From positions 186,001-250,000 of the forward strand of contig NZ_RZHE01000002.1 in NCBI RefSeq assembly GCF_003989825.1: DNA of 64,000 nucleotides, read 5' to 3'. The stretch's first letter is position 1; the number at the start of each line of letters is the position of its first letter. A program made the translations under genes and the position numbers. Of the stretch, positions 36,964 to 44,558 are shown in pieces. This stretch comes from Vreelandella populi (GTDB lineage Bacteria; Pseudomonadota; Gammaproteobacteria; Pseudomonadales; Halomonadaceae). The notes under the pieces were generated by a model. That model made no database searches. It saw only the letters and a program-made list of their open reading frames with translations, and was not told where the DNA came from.

Positions 36964-37968
36964 TTAACGCGTTTCGCTGATGAGTTGATAGAGATCACCG
37001 TATTGGCTATCGAACTCTTCGGTAATTCGCGCTTGAACACGGGTACGGAAGGCATCTACATCCAGACCTTCTTCCGGGCCAATAATCTGCATACCAGCCT
37101 CGGCAAGTTGCGCAAGGTCACTGGCTTCTGCTTCCTGCATGGCGGTGGTAGCACGTTCGCGTACTTCCAGAGCCGCTTCAGCAATAGCCGCTTGATTCTC
37201 GGGTGACAAGGACTGCCAAGTATCATCGTTAATGACGATGACCTGTGCGGCACTGATGTGCCCCGTCAGCATCATGTGGCTTTGTACTTCATTGAGTTTT
37301 GCGCTGACCACGACATTGACCGGGTTTTCCTGGCCTTCAACTACACCGGTTGCAAGTGCCGTGGGTACTTCTGACCAATCCACCGGCACTGGAATAGCGC
37401 CCATTCCTTCAACGGTTGCCATATAGATGGGGAAGGGAATCGAGCGAATCTTGACACCGGCTAAGTCGTCGGGCGTATGGATCTCCTGGTTGGCCGTAAG
37501 ATGCCGGGTGCCAAAGTAGAAGGCATACAGCAAGCGTACGCCTGAGGCGGCAGCTAGTTCTTCGTTCAGCGTGCTCATAACCGAAGAGTCGACATCCATC
37601 ACCTTCATAAGATGATCAACATCGCGATAAAGGTAGGGCGTATCAAAGGCGGCGAAAGGAGCGTAGAGGGAGCCAATAGCGCCCGCGGTATTGTGAGAAA
37701 GCGCAATGGAGCCTGTGGAAACCGCTTCGGCGAGTTCCTGCAGGCGACCTAGCTGGGAGTTGGGGTAGATCTCAACGGCCACATCGCCGTTTGTTTTCTC
37801 CTCAATGGCTTCTGCCAGCCATTCGGCCTGCATACCCGCAATAGAGTTGGGCGTATGCATATGTCCGTAGCGAAGAGTGACTTCCTGCGCGGTCACGCTT
37901 GTTGCACTTAGCGCGAAGACGCCTCCTATTAAAGCGAGATGGCTATTGCGAACTAGTTTAACTAGCAT
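36964..37968 (-). CDS. dctP: TRAP transporter substrate-binding protein, DctP
   Basis: A 334-residue periplasmic binding protein. Residues 1-27 form a signal peptide cleaved near TAQ-EV. Family blocks include YPNSQLGRLQELAEAVSTG near 68 and the KIRSIPFP segment near 173, whose Arg normally binds the ligand carboxylate, then GVVEGQENPVNV near 208. The carboxylate-binding Arg fits an acid sugar ligand. It is the first gene of the locus A operon (dctP-dctQ-dctM-VOC-RuBisCO-like-kinase) and is divergent from the LacI-type regulator, with 111 bases between. Confidence 0.93.
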   Translation of the reverse strand: MLVKLVRNSHLALIGGVFALSATSVTAQEVTLRYGHMHTPNSIAGMQAEWLAEAIEEKTNGDVAVEIYPNSQLGRLQELAEAVSTGSIALSHNTAGAIGSLYAPFAAFDTPYLYRDVDHLMKVMDVDSSVMSTLNEELAAASGVRLLYAFYFGTRHLTANQEIHTPDDLAGVKIRSIPFPIYMATVEGMGAIPVPVDWSEVPTALATGVVEGQENPVNVVVSAKLNEVQSHMMLTGHISAAQVIVINDDTWQSLSPENQAAIAEAALEVRERATTAMQEAEASDLAQLAEAGMQIIGPEEGLDVDAFRTRVQARITEEFDSQYGDLYQLISETR

Positions 37969-38079
37969 TGTTATTCTCCAGGCGATGATTGTTTTTTATT
38001 GTTTTGTAGCCAAGTGTTTTCCACCTGCTACTAACCAATAGGCTAGGGCAGGGCTGCTCTCTTAAGCAATGAGGAATTC

Positions 38080-39111
38080 ATGATGGTTTTTGATGTAAAG
38101 CGTCCCTTGATACCTGACATTGCCATGGCCGCAGGTGTCTCAACGGCAACCGTGGATCGCGTTCTGAACAGACGGCCCGGCGTGCGCAAAGTTACGCTTC
38201 ATCGCGTGCTGGAAGCGGCAGTTAAGGTGGGCTATTTAGGCGAAGAGGAGGTTAAAGTCCGCCTTGGACCCGCCTTTTCCAAGGTCGTGTTTTTATTGCC
38301 GCAGGGTACCAATCCCTATCTCACAGGCCTAAATACCTATGTAAGAGCCTTGGCCGAACAGTCGGTGGAGCCTCTTAAGGTGCGCAGCCACTTTATCGAA
38401 AGCTTCAACCCAGAGGCGTTGGTTCAGGCCTTACGGCGCTATGGCAAAACCTCCGATGTGGTGATTTTCATGGCCATCGAACATCCCAAGGTGCGCCAGG
38501 TAATCGATGAGCTGGTGAATGCCGGAAAACGCGTCGTTACCATCATTTCTGACCTGCCCACTTCGAACCGGCATGCCTATATTGGGATTGATAACTTTGC
38601 TGCAGGGCGTACCGCAGCCAAAGTAATGGGACGCTTTTGCCGTGCACCTCAAGGTAAGCTGGCGCTTGTGGCGGCGAGCCGCGCTTATCGCGCCCATATG
38701 GAAAGGGAAATGGGATTTTTGGCGCTGATTGAGGAGAGCTTTCCTCATTTAACGGTGATTGGGCCACACGAGGGTCATGATAACCGGGATGAAAACTACA
38801 ATAATACGCGCCAATTACTGGATCAGCATTCTGATCTTGTCGGCATTTATAATGTTGGTGGCTCTTCTGATGGCATTGGGAGGGCGCTGCGAGAATCCGG
38901 TCGGGCCGATAATATCTGCTTCATAGGTCATGGTTTGACGCCAGATACACGCAAGATGCTCATTGAAGGAAACATGGATATGGTTATCACCCAGAACCCC
39001 ACTGCCATCTATACCCGGGCAATAGAAGTGGCAAGTGGTGAAAAAATCGATAGCGGCGCTGTCTCGATGGAGATCTATTTTTCTGAAAATCTGCCTATCG
39101 TAAGCCCTTAG
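38080..39111 (+). CDS. LacI-family transcriptional regulator
   Basis: A 343-residue regulator. The N-terminal helix-turn-helix reads IPDIAMAAGVSTATVDRVLN (residues 11-30), with a hinge ending near residue 60. A periplasmic-binding-protein-like ligand domain fills 65-340 (VVFLLPQGTNPYLTGL, FNPEALVQALRRYG, AYIGIDNFAAGRTAAKVM, GIYNVGGSSDGIGRAL). Its divergent position to dctP suggests it controls locus A in response to the pathway's substrate or intermediate. Either ATG 38080 or ATG 38083 may be used after the GAGG at 38070. The intergenic region has no obvious perfect palindrome; ATTGTTTT occurs twice with a 10-base period at 37988 and 37998. Confidence 0.9.
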   Translation: MMVFDVKRPLIPDIAMAAGVSTATVDRVLNRRPGVRKVTLHRVLEAAVKVGYLGEEEVKVRLGPAFSKVVFLLPQGTNPYLTGLNTYVRALAEQSVEPLKVRSHFIESFNPEALVQALRRYGKTSDVVIFMAIEHPKVRQVIDELVNAGKRVVTIISDLPTSNRHAYIGIDNFAAGRTAAKVMGRFCRAPQGKLALVAASRAYRAHMEREMGFLALIEESFPHLTVIGPHEGHDNRDENYNNTRQLLDQHSDLVGIYNVGGSSDGIGRALRESGRADNICFIGHGLTPDTRKMLIEGNMDMVITQNPTAIYTRAIEVASGEKIDSGAVSMEIYFSENLPIVSP

Positions 39112-39191
39112 CAGCCGCTGTAGAAGGTTTTGATAAAGCCTCACCAAACCAGTGAAAATGCCTTTATCTTGCAGATCGTGGCGTCTTGCAT

Positions 39192-39224
39192 GCCTCACCC
39201 GATATCTAACGTAGCAGGTGAGGC
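39192..39224. terminator. Hairpin between the LacI-type gene and the sialidase-fold gene
   Basis: GCCTCACC (39192-39199) pairs with GGTGAGGC (39217-39224) over a 17-base loop, between convergent genes. There is no T-run, so its role as a terminator is uncertain. Confidence 0.4.
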
Positions 39225-39251
39225 TCTCAAATGCGTTGGATGAAAGTCTTA

Positions 39252-40424
39252 TTACTTACTTACCCACGCCTCATTAACCCGAACGTACTTGATTCGCTGG
39301 CGAAAGTACGTGAAAGCGATATGCAGGTCGCCTTCCTTGCCCTGAATAATCGTGGGGTAGGAGTACTCACGGTTTTTCTTTTCGGTCGAGTTATTGGTCA
39401 TACAGTAACCGTCGCCGATTTCCAAGTCGCGGCGAATAGGCCAGCTTTTCCCGCCATCGGTCGAGATGGCAAGCGTCATGGGCGCCCGCGGTGCACCCCA
39501 GAAGGCGGCCTTGCCAGCTTTGCTGGCTTGATCCACTAGCTCACCGTGATCTTCTGAGTCTTCAATATCGTCATAAAGCGAGATGCGCCGCTCGGCGTTC
39601 GGGTCGGCTCGGCGATGGTTATACACCAGTGCCAGGTGACCATTGTCCAAGCAGGTGAACTGGATGGACGAGTTGTTGTTGGGCAGTTCGGTTGCCTCCG
39701 GGGCGCTCCAGGTCACGGCATCTTTTGAACGGCTCAGGTAGATGCAATCCGCCCAGCGGCTGCGATAAAGCGCGATGAACGAGCCCTCCTTGAGCGGCTG
39801 AATATTCATATGTACATAGCCAACACTTTCGGGAACGTCGTGCTGTTGCCAAGTGTTGCCAGCATCCTTGGAGACCATGACGGCGCTGATGTCGTCGTTT
39901 CCGGTCCAGCGTTCGCCTTCGGTGACACGGCACAGGAATACCGGAAGCACCCAGCTCCCATCCTGGGTGAACACCGGAGGCTGGCGGATAAATATGCCTG
40001 GCGTTTTAAATAAATCTTCTGTCTTGCTCCATGTATTGCCACCGTCGTTAGAGACACGTCGGCGTACAAGGGCGGTGTTCTGATGCCCGGATAGCTGAGC
40101 GGTGTAAATTAGCCACAGGGCGCCGTCGGGCGCGGTGAAAAGTACGGGATTCTGCTCGGAACGGGTCGCATCATTAGAGAGTTTGACAGGCTCGGACCAC
40201 TGCGTTTCACCCTTGGCAAGTCTTGCCACAAAGATGGAAATGTCTGGCACCCCCTCCTGGGTGCCGCCAAACCAGGCACAGAGTAGGTCCCCGTTAGGCA
40301 GCTCGTGGAGAAATGAGGCATGGTTTTGCAGGCAGGGGGTGGGCAGGTAGGCTTCAAGGCGGCCACCGTCGATGGCGGCGGTATGTAGGCTACCCGTGGA
40401 AGTGTCTTGTGTTAGCGCGCTCAT
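39252..40424 (-). CDS. Sialidase-fold (BNR/Asp-box) protein without signal peptide
   Basis: A 390-residue six-bladed propeller protein of the BNR_2/COG4692 type. Four Asp boxes (S-x-D-x-G-x-T-W-like) are visible: SNDGGNTW at 125-132, SKDAGNTW at 185-192, SKDAVTW at 233-239 and STDGGKSW near 323. No signal peptide or lipobox occurs at the N-terminus, so it should act in the cytosol. A good ribosome site (AAGGATG) precedes ATG 40424. It follows tctA after 20 bases and is thus co-transcribed with a TTT importer. It may cleave or modify an imported glycoside or acid. True sialidase activity is doubtful since the usual FRIP motif is not clear. Confidence 0.8.
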   Translation of the reverse strand: MSALTQDTSTGSLHTAAIDGGRLEAYLPTPCLQNHASFLHELPNGDLLCAWFGGTQEGVPDISIFVARLAKGETQWSEPVKLSNDATRSEQNPVLFTAPDGALWLIYTAQLSGHQNTALVRRRVSNDGGNTWSKTEDLFKTPGIFIRQPPVFTQDGSWVLPVFLCRVTEGERWTGNDDISAVMVSKDAGNTWQQHDVPESVGYVHMNIQPLKEGSFIALYRSRWADCIYLSRSKDAVTWSAPEATELPNNNSSIQFTCLDNGHLALVYNHRRADPNAERRISLYDDIEDSEDHGELVDQASKAGKAAFWGAPRAPMTLAISTDGGKSWPIRRDLEIGDGYCMTNNSTEKKNREYSYPTIIQGKEGDLHIAFTYFRQRIKYVRVNEAWVSK

Positions 40425-40444
40425 GCGTCATCCTTTTTACGGTA

Positions 40445-41950
40445 TCAGGTGTGCTTGTTTTGATAGGTCGGGCGAGCTTTGATGCGGCGAAATGCAAGGC
40501 GCAGCAGAGGCCAGTAAAGAGGCAGTAGTGCAATCGCCCAGATCACGGCACTGATCGGCGTAATGAAATCCAGGTAGTTGCCACGGGTGATCAAAAGCCC
40601 GCGCGCAATCTCGCTTTCGATGATCGGACCCAGCGTCATACCTATGACGATGGGGGCGCGCGGAATACCGGCTTTAGCCATGTAGTAACCAAAGACGCCG
40701 ACGCCCAGCATGACCAGAATATCCCATGGATTATTGCGCAACGCGTAAGCGCCGATGATGCATATCAGCAAAATGATCGGTAAAAGAATGCTCTCTTTCA
40801 CCTGAAGCGCCCGAGAGAAAAGCTTGGCGCCTGGAAGGCCGATTAGCAGCACTATGAAATTGACGATGACAGTGGTGGCAAAAAACTGATAAACCAGTGG
40901 CGCATGGTCTCGCATTAATAGCGGGCCCGGTTGCAGGCCGTGAATCATGAAGCTGCCGATGATCACTGCGGTGACGGCACCTCCGGGCAAACCAAGGGTC
41001 AGCAAGGGAATCAAAGCGCCCACGCCCGAGGCGCTGTTGGCGGTTTCTGAACAGGCAATGCCTTCGGGCTCGCCCGAGCCGAAACGCTCACGGTATTTGG
41101 AAAGGTTGCGCCCCTGGCTATAGGAGATGAGCGAGGCCACATCGGCGCCAGCGCCGGGAATCGCTCCTACGATGGTGCCGATGCCGGTCGAGCGAAGCTG
41201 GGCGGGTATCAGCCGTCTCAGCAGCGGCCAAGAGGGCAAGACTTTGGAGACCTGCACAATAGGCTGAGTGCGATGAGAAATACGCTCGAAGCGCTGCATG
41301 ATTTCTGGGATCGCGAACAAACCGATAATAACCGCAATGAAGGGGATGCCACCCATCAGGTAAGGCAAGCCCATCGTAAAGCGGGGCTGTCCATTGATTT
41401 CATCAAGCCCGACAGTGGCTAGAAAAAGCCCGAGCAGACAGGCAATAGCTCCCTTCAGGAACGACCCGCCAGAGAGTGAGGCGACGGCCATCAATGCCAG
41501 CACGGCAATGGCGCAATACTCGCGCGGGCCCAGCGAAAGTGCGAACTGCGAGATCGGATAGGCGAGGACGATCAGTATCAGCGAAGCAAGCACGCCGCCG
41601 ATGAATGATGATATCGTACTGAGTCCCAGCGCGAGCCCCGCTTGCCCCTTACGTCCCATCGGGTAGCCGTCAAATACTGTGGTGACTGCCATCGCTGAAC
41701 CGGGGATACCGATCACCGTGGCAGGAATCGAGCCACCAAAAACGGCGCCGATATAGATACCTAACAGGCAACTGATACCGGTGAAAGGGTCGAATACGAA
41801 CGTTAATGGGCTTGCAATCGCCACTCCAAGCGAGGGAGATATCCCCGGCATGGCACCTACCACAATACCAATGGCGACCGCCCCGACCAGCAGCAGCAGA
41901 AGGATGGGATCCAGAAGGGATGCAAACCCTTGTATCAATAGCTCAAACAT
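40445..41950 (-). CDS. tctA: Tripartite tricarboxylate transporter permease TctA
   Basis: A 501-residue permease with about 11-12 helices, the large membrane subunit of a TTT importer. Typical blocks are GAMPGISPSLGVAIASPLTF near 33, GGSIPATVIGIPGSAMAVTT near 72, and the repeat GAIPGAGADVASLISYSQG near 270 followed by GLPGGAVTAVIIGSFMIHG near 325; the two GxPG loops are the family's substrate-binding feature. It starts 10 bases after tctB. Together with TctC it would import a carboxylate. Confidence 0.94.
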   Translation of the reverse strand: MFELLIQGFASLLDPILLLLLVGAVAIGIVVGAMPGISPSLGVAIASPLTFVFDPFTGISCLLGIYIGAVFGGSIPATVIGIPGSAMAVTTVFDGYPMGRKGQAGLALGLSTISSFIGGVLASLILIVLAYPISQFALSLGPREYCAIAVLALMAVASLSGGSFLKGAIACLLGLFLATVGLDEINGQPRFTMGLPYLMGGIPFIAVIIGLFAIPEIMQRFERISHRTQPIVQVSKVLPSWPLLRRLIPAQLRSTGIGTIVGAIPGAGADVASLISYSQGRNLSKYRERFGSGEPEGIACSETANSASGVGALIPLLTLGLPGGAVTAVIIGSFMIHGLQPGPLLMRDHAPLVYQFFATTVIVNFIVLLIGLPGAKLFSRALQVKESILLPIILLICIIGAYALRNNPWDILVMLGVGVFGYYMAKAGIPRAPIVIGMTLGPIIESEIARGLLITRGNYLDFITPISAVIWAIALLPLYWPLLRLAFRRIKARPTYQNKHT

Positions 41951-41960
41951 GCCGGGCTCC

Positions 41961-43232
41961 TTACCAGATCGATCCTAAGGGGAGGGGGATACTGAAGACG
42001 TGATAGAAAACCATGTAAGTGCTTACCGCGATCACCACATTGATGATTCCGATCTTGATCAGTCCAGTCACGCTCAACTCGGCGCGCAGCAACGCCATAA
42101 TCAGCGAGGTGACCAGAATGGAGGTGAGAATAAAGCCTACGATATTCATCAGAAAGGGAAAGAGCGCAATGGCCAGCAGCGTAATGGGAATGGCATAGGC
42201 GCGACCGCGGGCCTGCTGGGCCTTGACGGCGATACCTCGAGTACCCTGATCGGCCAACGCGCCCAGAAGCGTCTTTGCGTCCTCTGAGCTACTGGAGTGC
42301 CAGGGCACCTGAACGTGCTGAAGCTGAGCGGTAAAGGCTGGCGCATTAAATGCGTCTTCAAGGCGCTTGGAGTTTTGCTGGCGAGTCACGCTTGCTTGGC
42401 CATTCGGTACGAAAAGTGCTGCCCATTCGCCGTAGATTAGCCCGCTGTTACCGGGTGTATTGCCGTCGAACGCTTCTAGCACCGTGAGCTCATTGGCCTG
42501 TAAGGACTCTTCCAGTTCGGAGCGAGCGGCGAGAACGGCGTCTATCTTACCCTCGGCTAGCGCTCCGCGTAGCGCCTCAAGCTCCATTGGCCGCCACTGC
42601 TTTTCAAAAGGCCCCGAAAGTTCTGGATGCTGTCGCAGCGTCTCCAGAAAGACGGTGTCATCAAGCAGGCTGTCGTAACCTATCTTAAGTTGTCCAGGCG
42701 TCTTGTTGGCGGTAGTAGTGCCAGCGCTTACCGCCAGAACGAAGGCATCGAAGTAGAGCAGGGTCAGTGGCGTAAAACCCCTCAAGTGCTCTTGTGCAGC
42801 CAGTTCTGAATTGACCTGGGTTGCCCGTGAAGAGGCGGCGAGAACTGAAGTATCGGGGTGACTTCGCTTGATAACACTCAGCGCTGAAAAACTACCCAGC
42901 CCCGCATGGCTCGAAAGGGCAAAACGGTGGCCATCTTGCGTGTTGAGCGACTCTGTCAGCGTCTTGAAGGTAGTGTCGTCTTCAGAGCCTTCGGGAAAAT
43001 TAATAAAGATCTTATGGTGCGGATTGGTCAGGAATCGCACGAGTGCTACGAGCGTACAGCTGAGAAGGCCAACCAGCACGATGGTGGGAATAAAACCGGG
43101 ACCGATAGTGCGGCGCATTTCAAACGGCATGCCCAGGGCTTGGGCAAGAAAATAACTTCCCGCTAATAACAGCAGAAGTAGTGTCCAAAACTCTATGGTT
43201 TTCACCCGGTATTTAAGGATCTGATAGTTCAT
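41961..43232 (-). CDS. TctB-family subunit carrying an inlaid TctC-like domain
   Basis: A 423-residue protein in the tctB position, though TctB is normally about 150-180 residues. The TctB parts are present at both ends: helices at about 14-32 and 46-68 with the GPGFIP loop (44-49), then helices at about 345-383 and 391-412 ending FSIPLPLG. Between them, residues about 72-342 resemble the TctC/Bug binding-protein fold: FDAFVLAVSA (161-170), GALAEGKIDAVLA (223-235), EAFDGNTPGN, YGEWAALFVPNG (267-278) and a late LEDAFNAPAF. The frame is continuous with no stop. Basic residues beside helix 2 and before helix 3 would place the insert on the inside, which is odd for a binding protein. Confidence 0.82.
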   Translation of the reverse strand: MNYQILKYRVKTIEFWTLLLLLLAGSYFLAQALGMPFEMRRTIGPGFIPTIVLVGLLSCTLVALVRFLTNPHHKIFINFPEGSEDDTTFKTLTESLNTQDGHRFALSSHAGLGSFSALSVIKRSHPDTSVLAASSRATQVNSELAAQEHLRGFTPLTLLYFDAFVLAVSAGTTTANKTPGQLKIGYDSLLDDTVFLETLRQHPELSGPFEKQWRPMELEALRGALAEGKIDAVLAARSELEESLQANELTVLEAFDGNTPGNSGLIYGEWAALFVPNGQASVTRQQNSKRLEDAFNAPAFTAQLQHVQVPWHSSSSEDAKTLLGALADQGTRGIAVKAQQARGRAYAIPITLLAIALFPFLMNIVGFILTSILVTSLIMALLRAELSVTGLIKIGIINVVIAVSTYMVFYHVFSIPLPLGSIW

Positions 43233-43254
43233 CTAAGCGCTATCCCTACGAAGT

Positions 43255-43289
43255 GCAGGAGCATTCAGGCCGGGCCTGAATGCTCCTGC
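43255..43289 (-). other. Perfect 16-bp intercistronic hairpin between tctC and tctB
   Basis: Bases 43255-43270 are perfectly complementary to 43274-43289 with a 3-base loop. It sits between the tctC stop (43304) and the tctB start (43232). No T-run follows on the minus strand. Such hairpins after binding-protein genes often block 3' exonucleases or partly stop transcription, letting the binding protein be made in excess over the permease. Confidence 0.8.
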
Positions 43290-43303
43290 TTATGGGTCGT
43301 GGT

Positions 43304-44245
43304 TTACTGCTCCAACAGGCCAGCGGCGGTGGCAAACGCTTCGTTTTGGCGTGTGAGCCACGCCTTGAAGTCATCACCGGTGCGTAGCTGAACGTTAAAG
43401 CCGATACGGTTCATCCGTTCAACGAATGCTTCATCCTGAGCGATCTGCGTGCAGGCATCGATCAAATAGCTCTCAACGTCTTCAGGCAGGCCGGCCGGTG
43501 CGCCGATGGCACGGAAAAGGCCGATGTCCAGTGGGTAACCCTCTTCGGCAGAGGTGGGAACATCAGGCAGGCTTTTGGAGCGCTCGTCGCTGAAGAAGGT
43601 CAGCATGCGAAGCTGGTCGGCCTGAACTTGCGAGTAGGCTTCTGCATCGGAGACCACTGCACCATCCACATGGCCACCAATAACGGCAGTAATCGAGTCA
43701 CCCGAACCAGAGTAAGGAATGAGCGTGGGGTCGGTGTCGGTAACATTGCCGGCCGAAAGTGCAATCAGCTCGCCAATGGAGGTGTAGCCCAGCGCAAGAC
43801 GGTCGGGATCCTCCTGGGCGATAGAGACCCAATCCTCAAGGGTTTCGATGTCGCTGCTAGCGCTGACGGCAATGCCCACAGGCTCGGCGGAAAGCAGGCA
43901 GATCGGCATGAAGTCATCAATGCTGGCTGGAAAGCCATTGATGATGTGAGGGTTGCCGACCAGCGAACTGTTGATCATGGCAATGGTGTAACCATCAGGA
44001 CGAGCCGATGAAGCGGCATGAAAACCCACCGCGCCGCTTCCGCCTGTGCGGTTGACCGGCAGAACATCTACGCCTGAGTACTCGGCCAGGGATTGAGAGA
44101 AAGCGCGACCCACCAAGTCATTGCCGCCCCCCTGACCAAACGGAATGACCAGTTCGATCGAGCGTTCCGGGTAATCGGCAAAAGCCGTCACAGGAACGAG
44201 TAGCGAAGTGGCGAGAAGTGCTCCAAGTGATTTACGTACCGTCAT
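43304..44245 (-). CDS. tctC: Tripartite tricarboxylate transporter substrate-binding protein TctC
   Basis: A 313-residue periplasmic binding protein of the Bug/TctC family. Residues 1-23 form a signal peptide (ending AFA-DY). Family blocks are VIPFGQGGGNDLVGRAF near 33, NRTGGSGAVGFHAA near 66, then GYTSIGELIALSAGN and the IGGHVDGAVVSDAEA segment near 190. It is first in the minus-strand operon tctC-tctB-tctA-sialidase-like gene and is divergent from the DHDPS-family gene. The ligand is likely an acidic compound fed to the facing enzyme operon. Confidence 0.93.
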   Translation of the reverse strand: MTVRKSLGALLATSLLVPVTAFADYPERSIELVIPFGQGGGNDLVGRAFSQSLAEYSGVDVLPVNRTGGSGAVGFHAASSARPDGYTIAMINSSLVGNPHIINGFPASIDDFMPICLLSAEPVGIAVSASSDIETLEDWVSIAQEDPDRLALGYTSIGELIALSAGNVTDTDPTLIPYSGSGDSITAVIGGHVDGAVVSDAEAYSQVQADQLRMLTFFSDERSKSLPDVPTSAEEGYPLDIGLFRAIGAPAGLPEDVESYLIDACTQIAQDEAFVERMNRIGFNVQLRTGDDFKAWLTRQNEAFATAAGLLEQ

Positions 44246-44558
44246 GTGACTCTCCGATTTTTTATTGTGCAGTGCATTGTGATTAAGGGCGTGATGCAGA
44301 AGGTCGCAAGCAATAAATATTTTCTATCGCGCTAGCGCTCCAATGCATACAAAATGATTGAATTGATCAAATCATGCATTTGCACTTTTGTCGTATATAC
44401 TAAAGTAATCTTTATTAAATTATTATTATTTACAGCATGTTAGATTATAATTAATTGTTTCAGTCAATTGATATTAGGCGATCTGCTTGCGATATTTTCT
44501 CGAATCAATCATTTTTGTGATCGATTCAATCGAAAATGAATTCAAGGACATCAGGCTC
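44246..44558. promoter_or_regulatory. AT-rich divergent control region of locus B
   Basis: This 313-base gap is strongly AT-rich compared with its flanks and has no supported gene. It holds an inverted repeat, ATGATT (44354-44359) with AATCAT (44370-44375), whose centre includes TTGATCAA. A second match, ATTCAATC at 44524-44531, is the reverse complement of GATTGAAT at 44356-44363. The two may be operator halves for the DeoR-type regulator encoded downstream. Likely -10-like stretches (TATACTAAAG near 44394, TAGATTATAATT near 44440) are present. Confidence 0.5.

Noticed and set aside
39231..39539. Plus-strand open frame of 102 codons
   Set aside because: It is opposite the end of the sialidase-fold gene, whose Asp boxes make that frame the real one.
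44246..44558. Possible horizontal-transfer junction or mobile element remnant in an AT-rich gap
   Set aside because: No terminal repeats, transposase or integrase fragments were seen; the AT-rich stretch is explained by divergent promoters.
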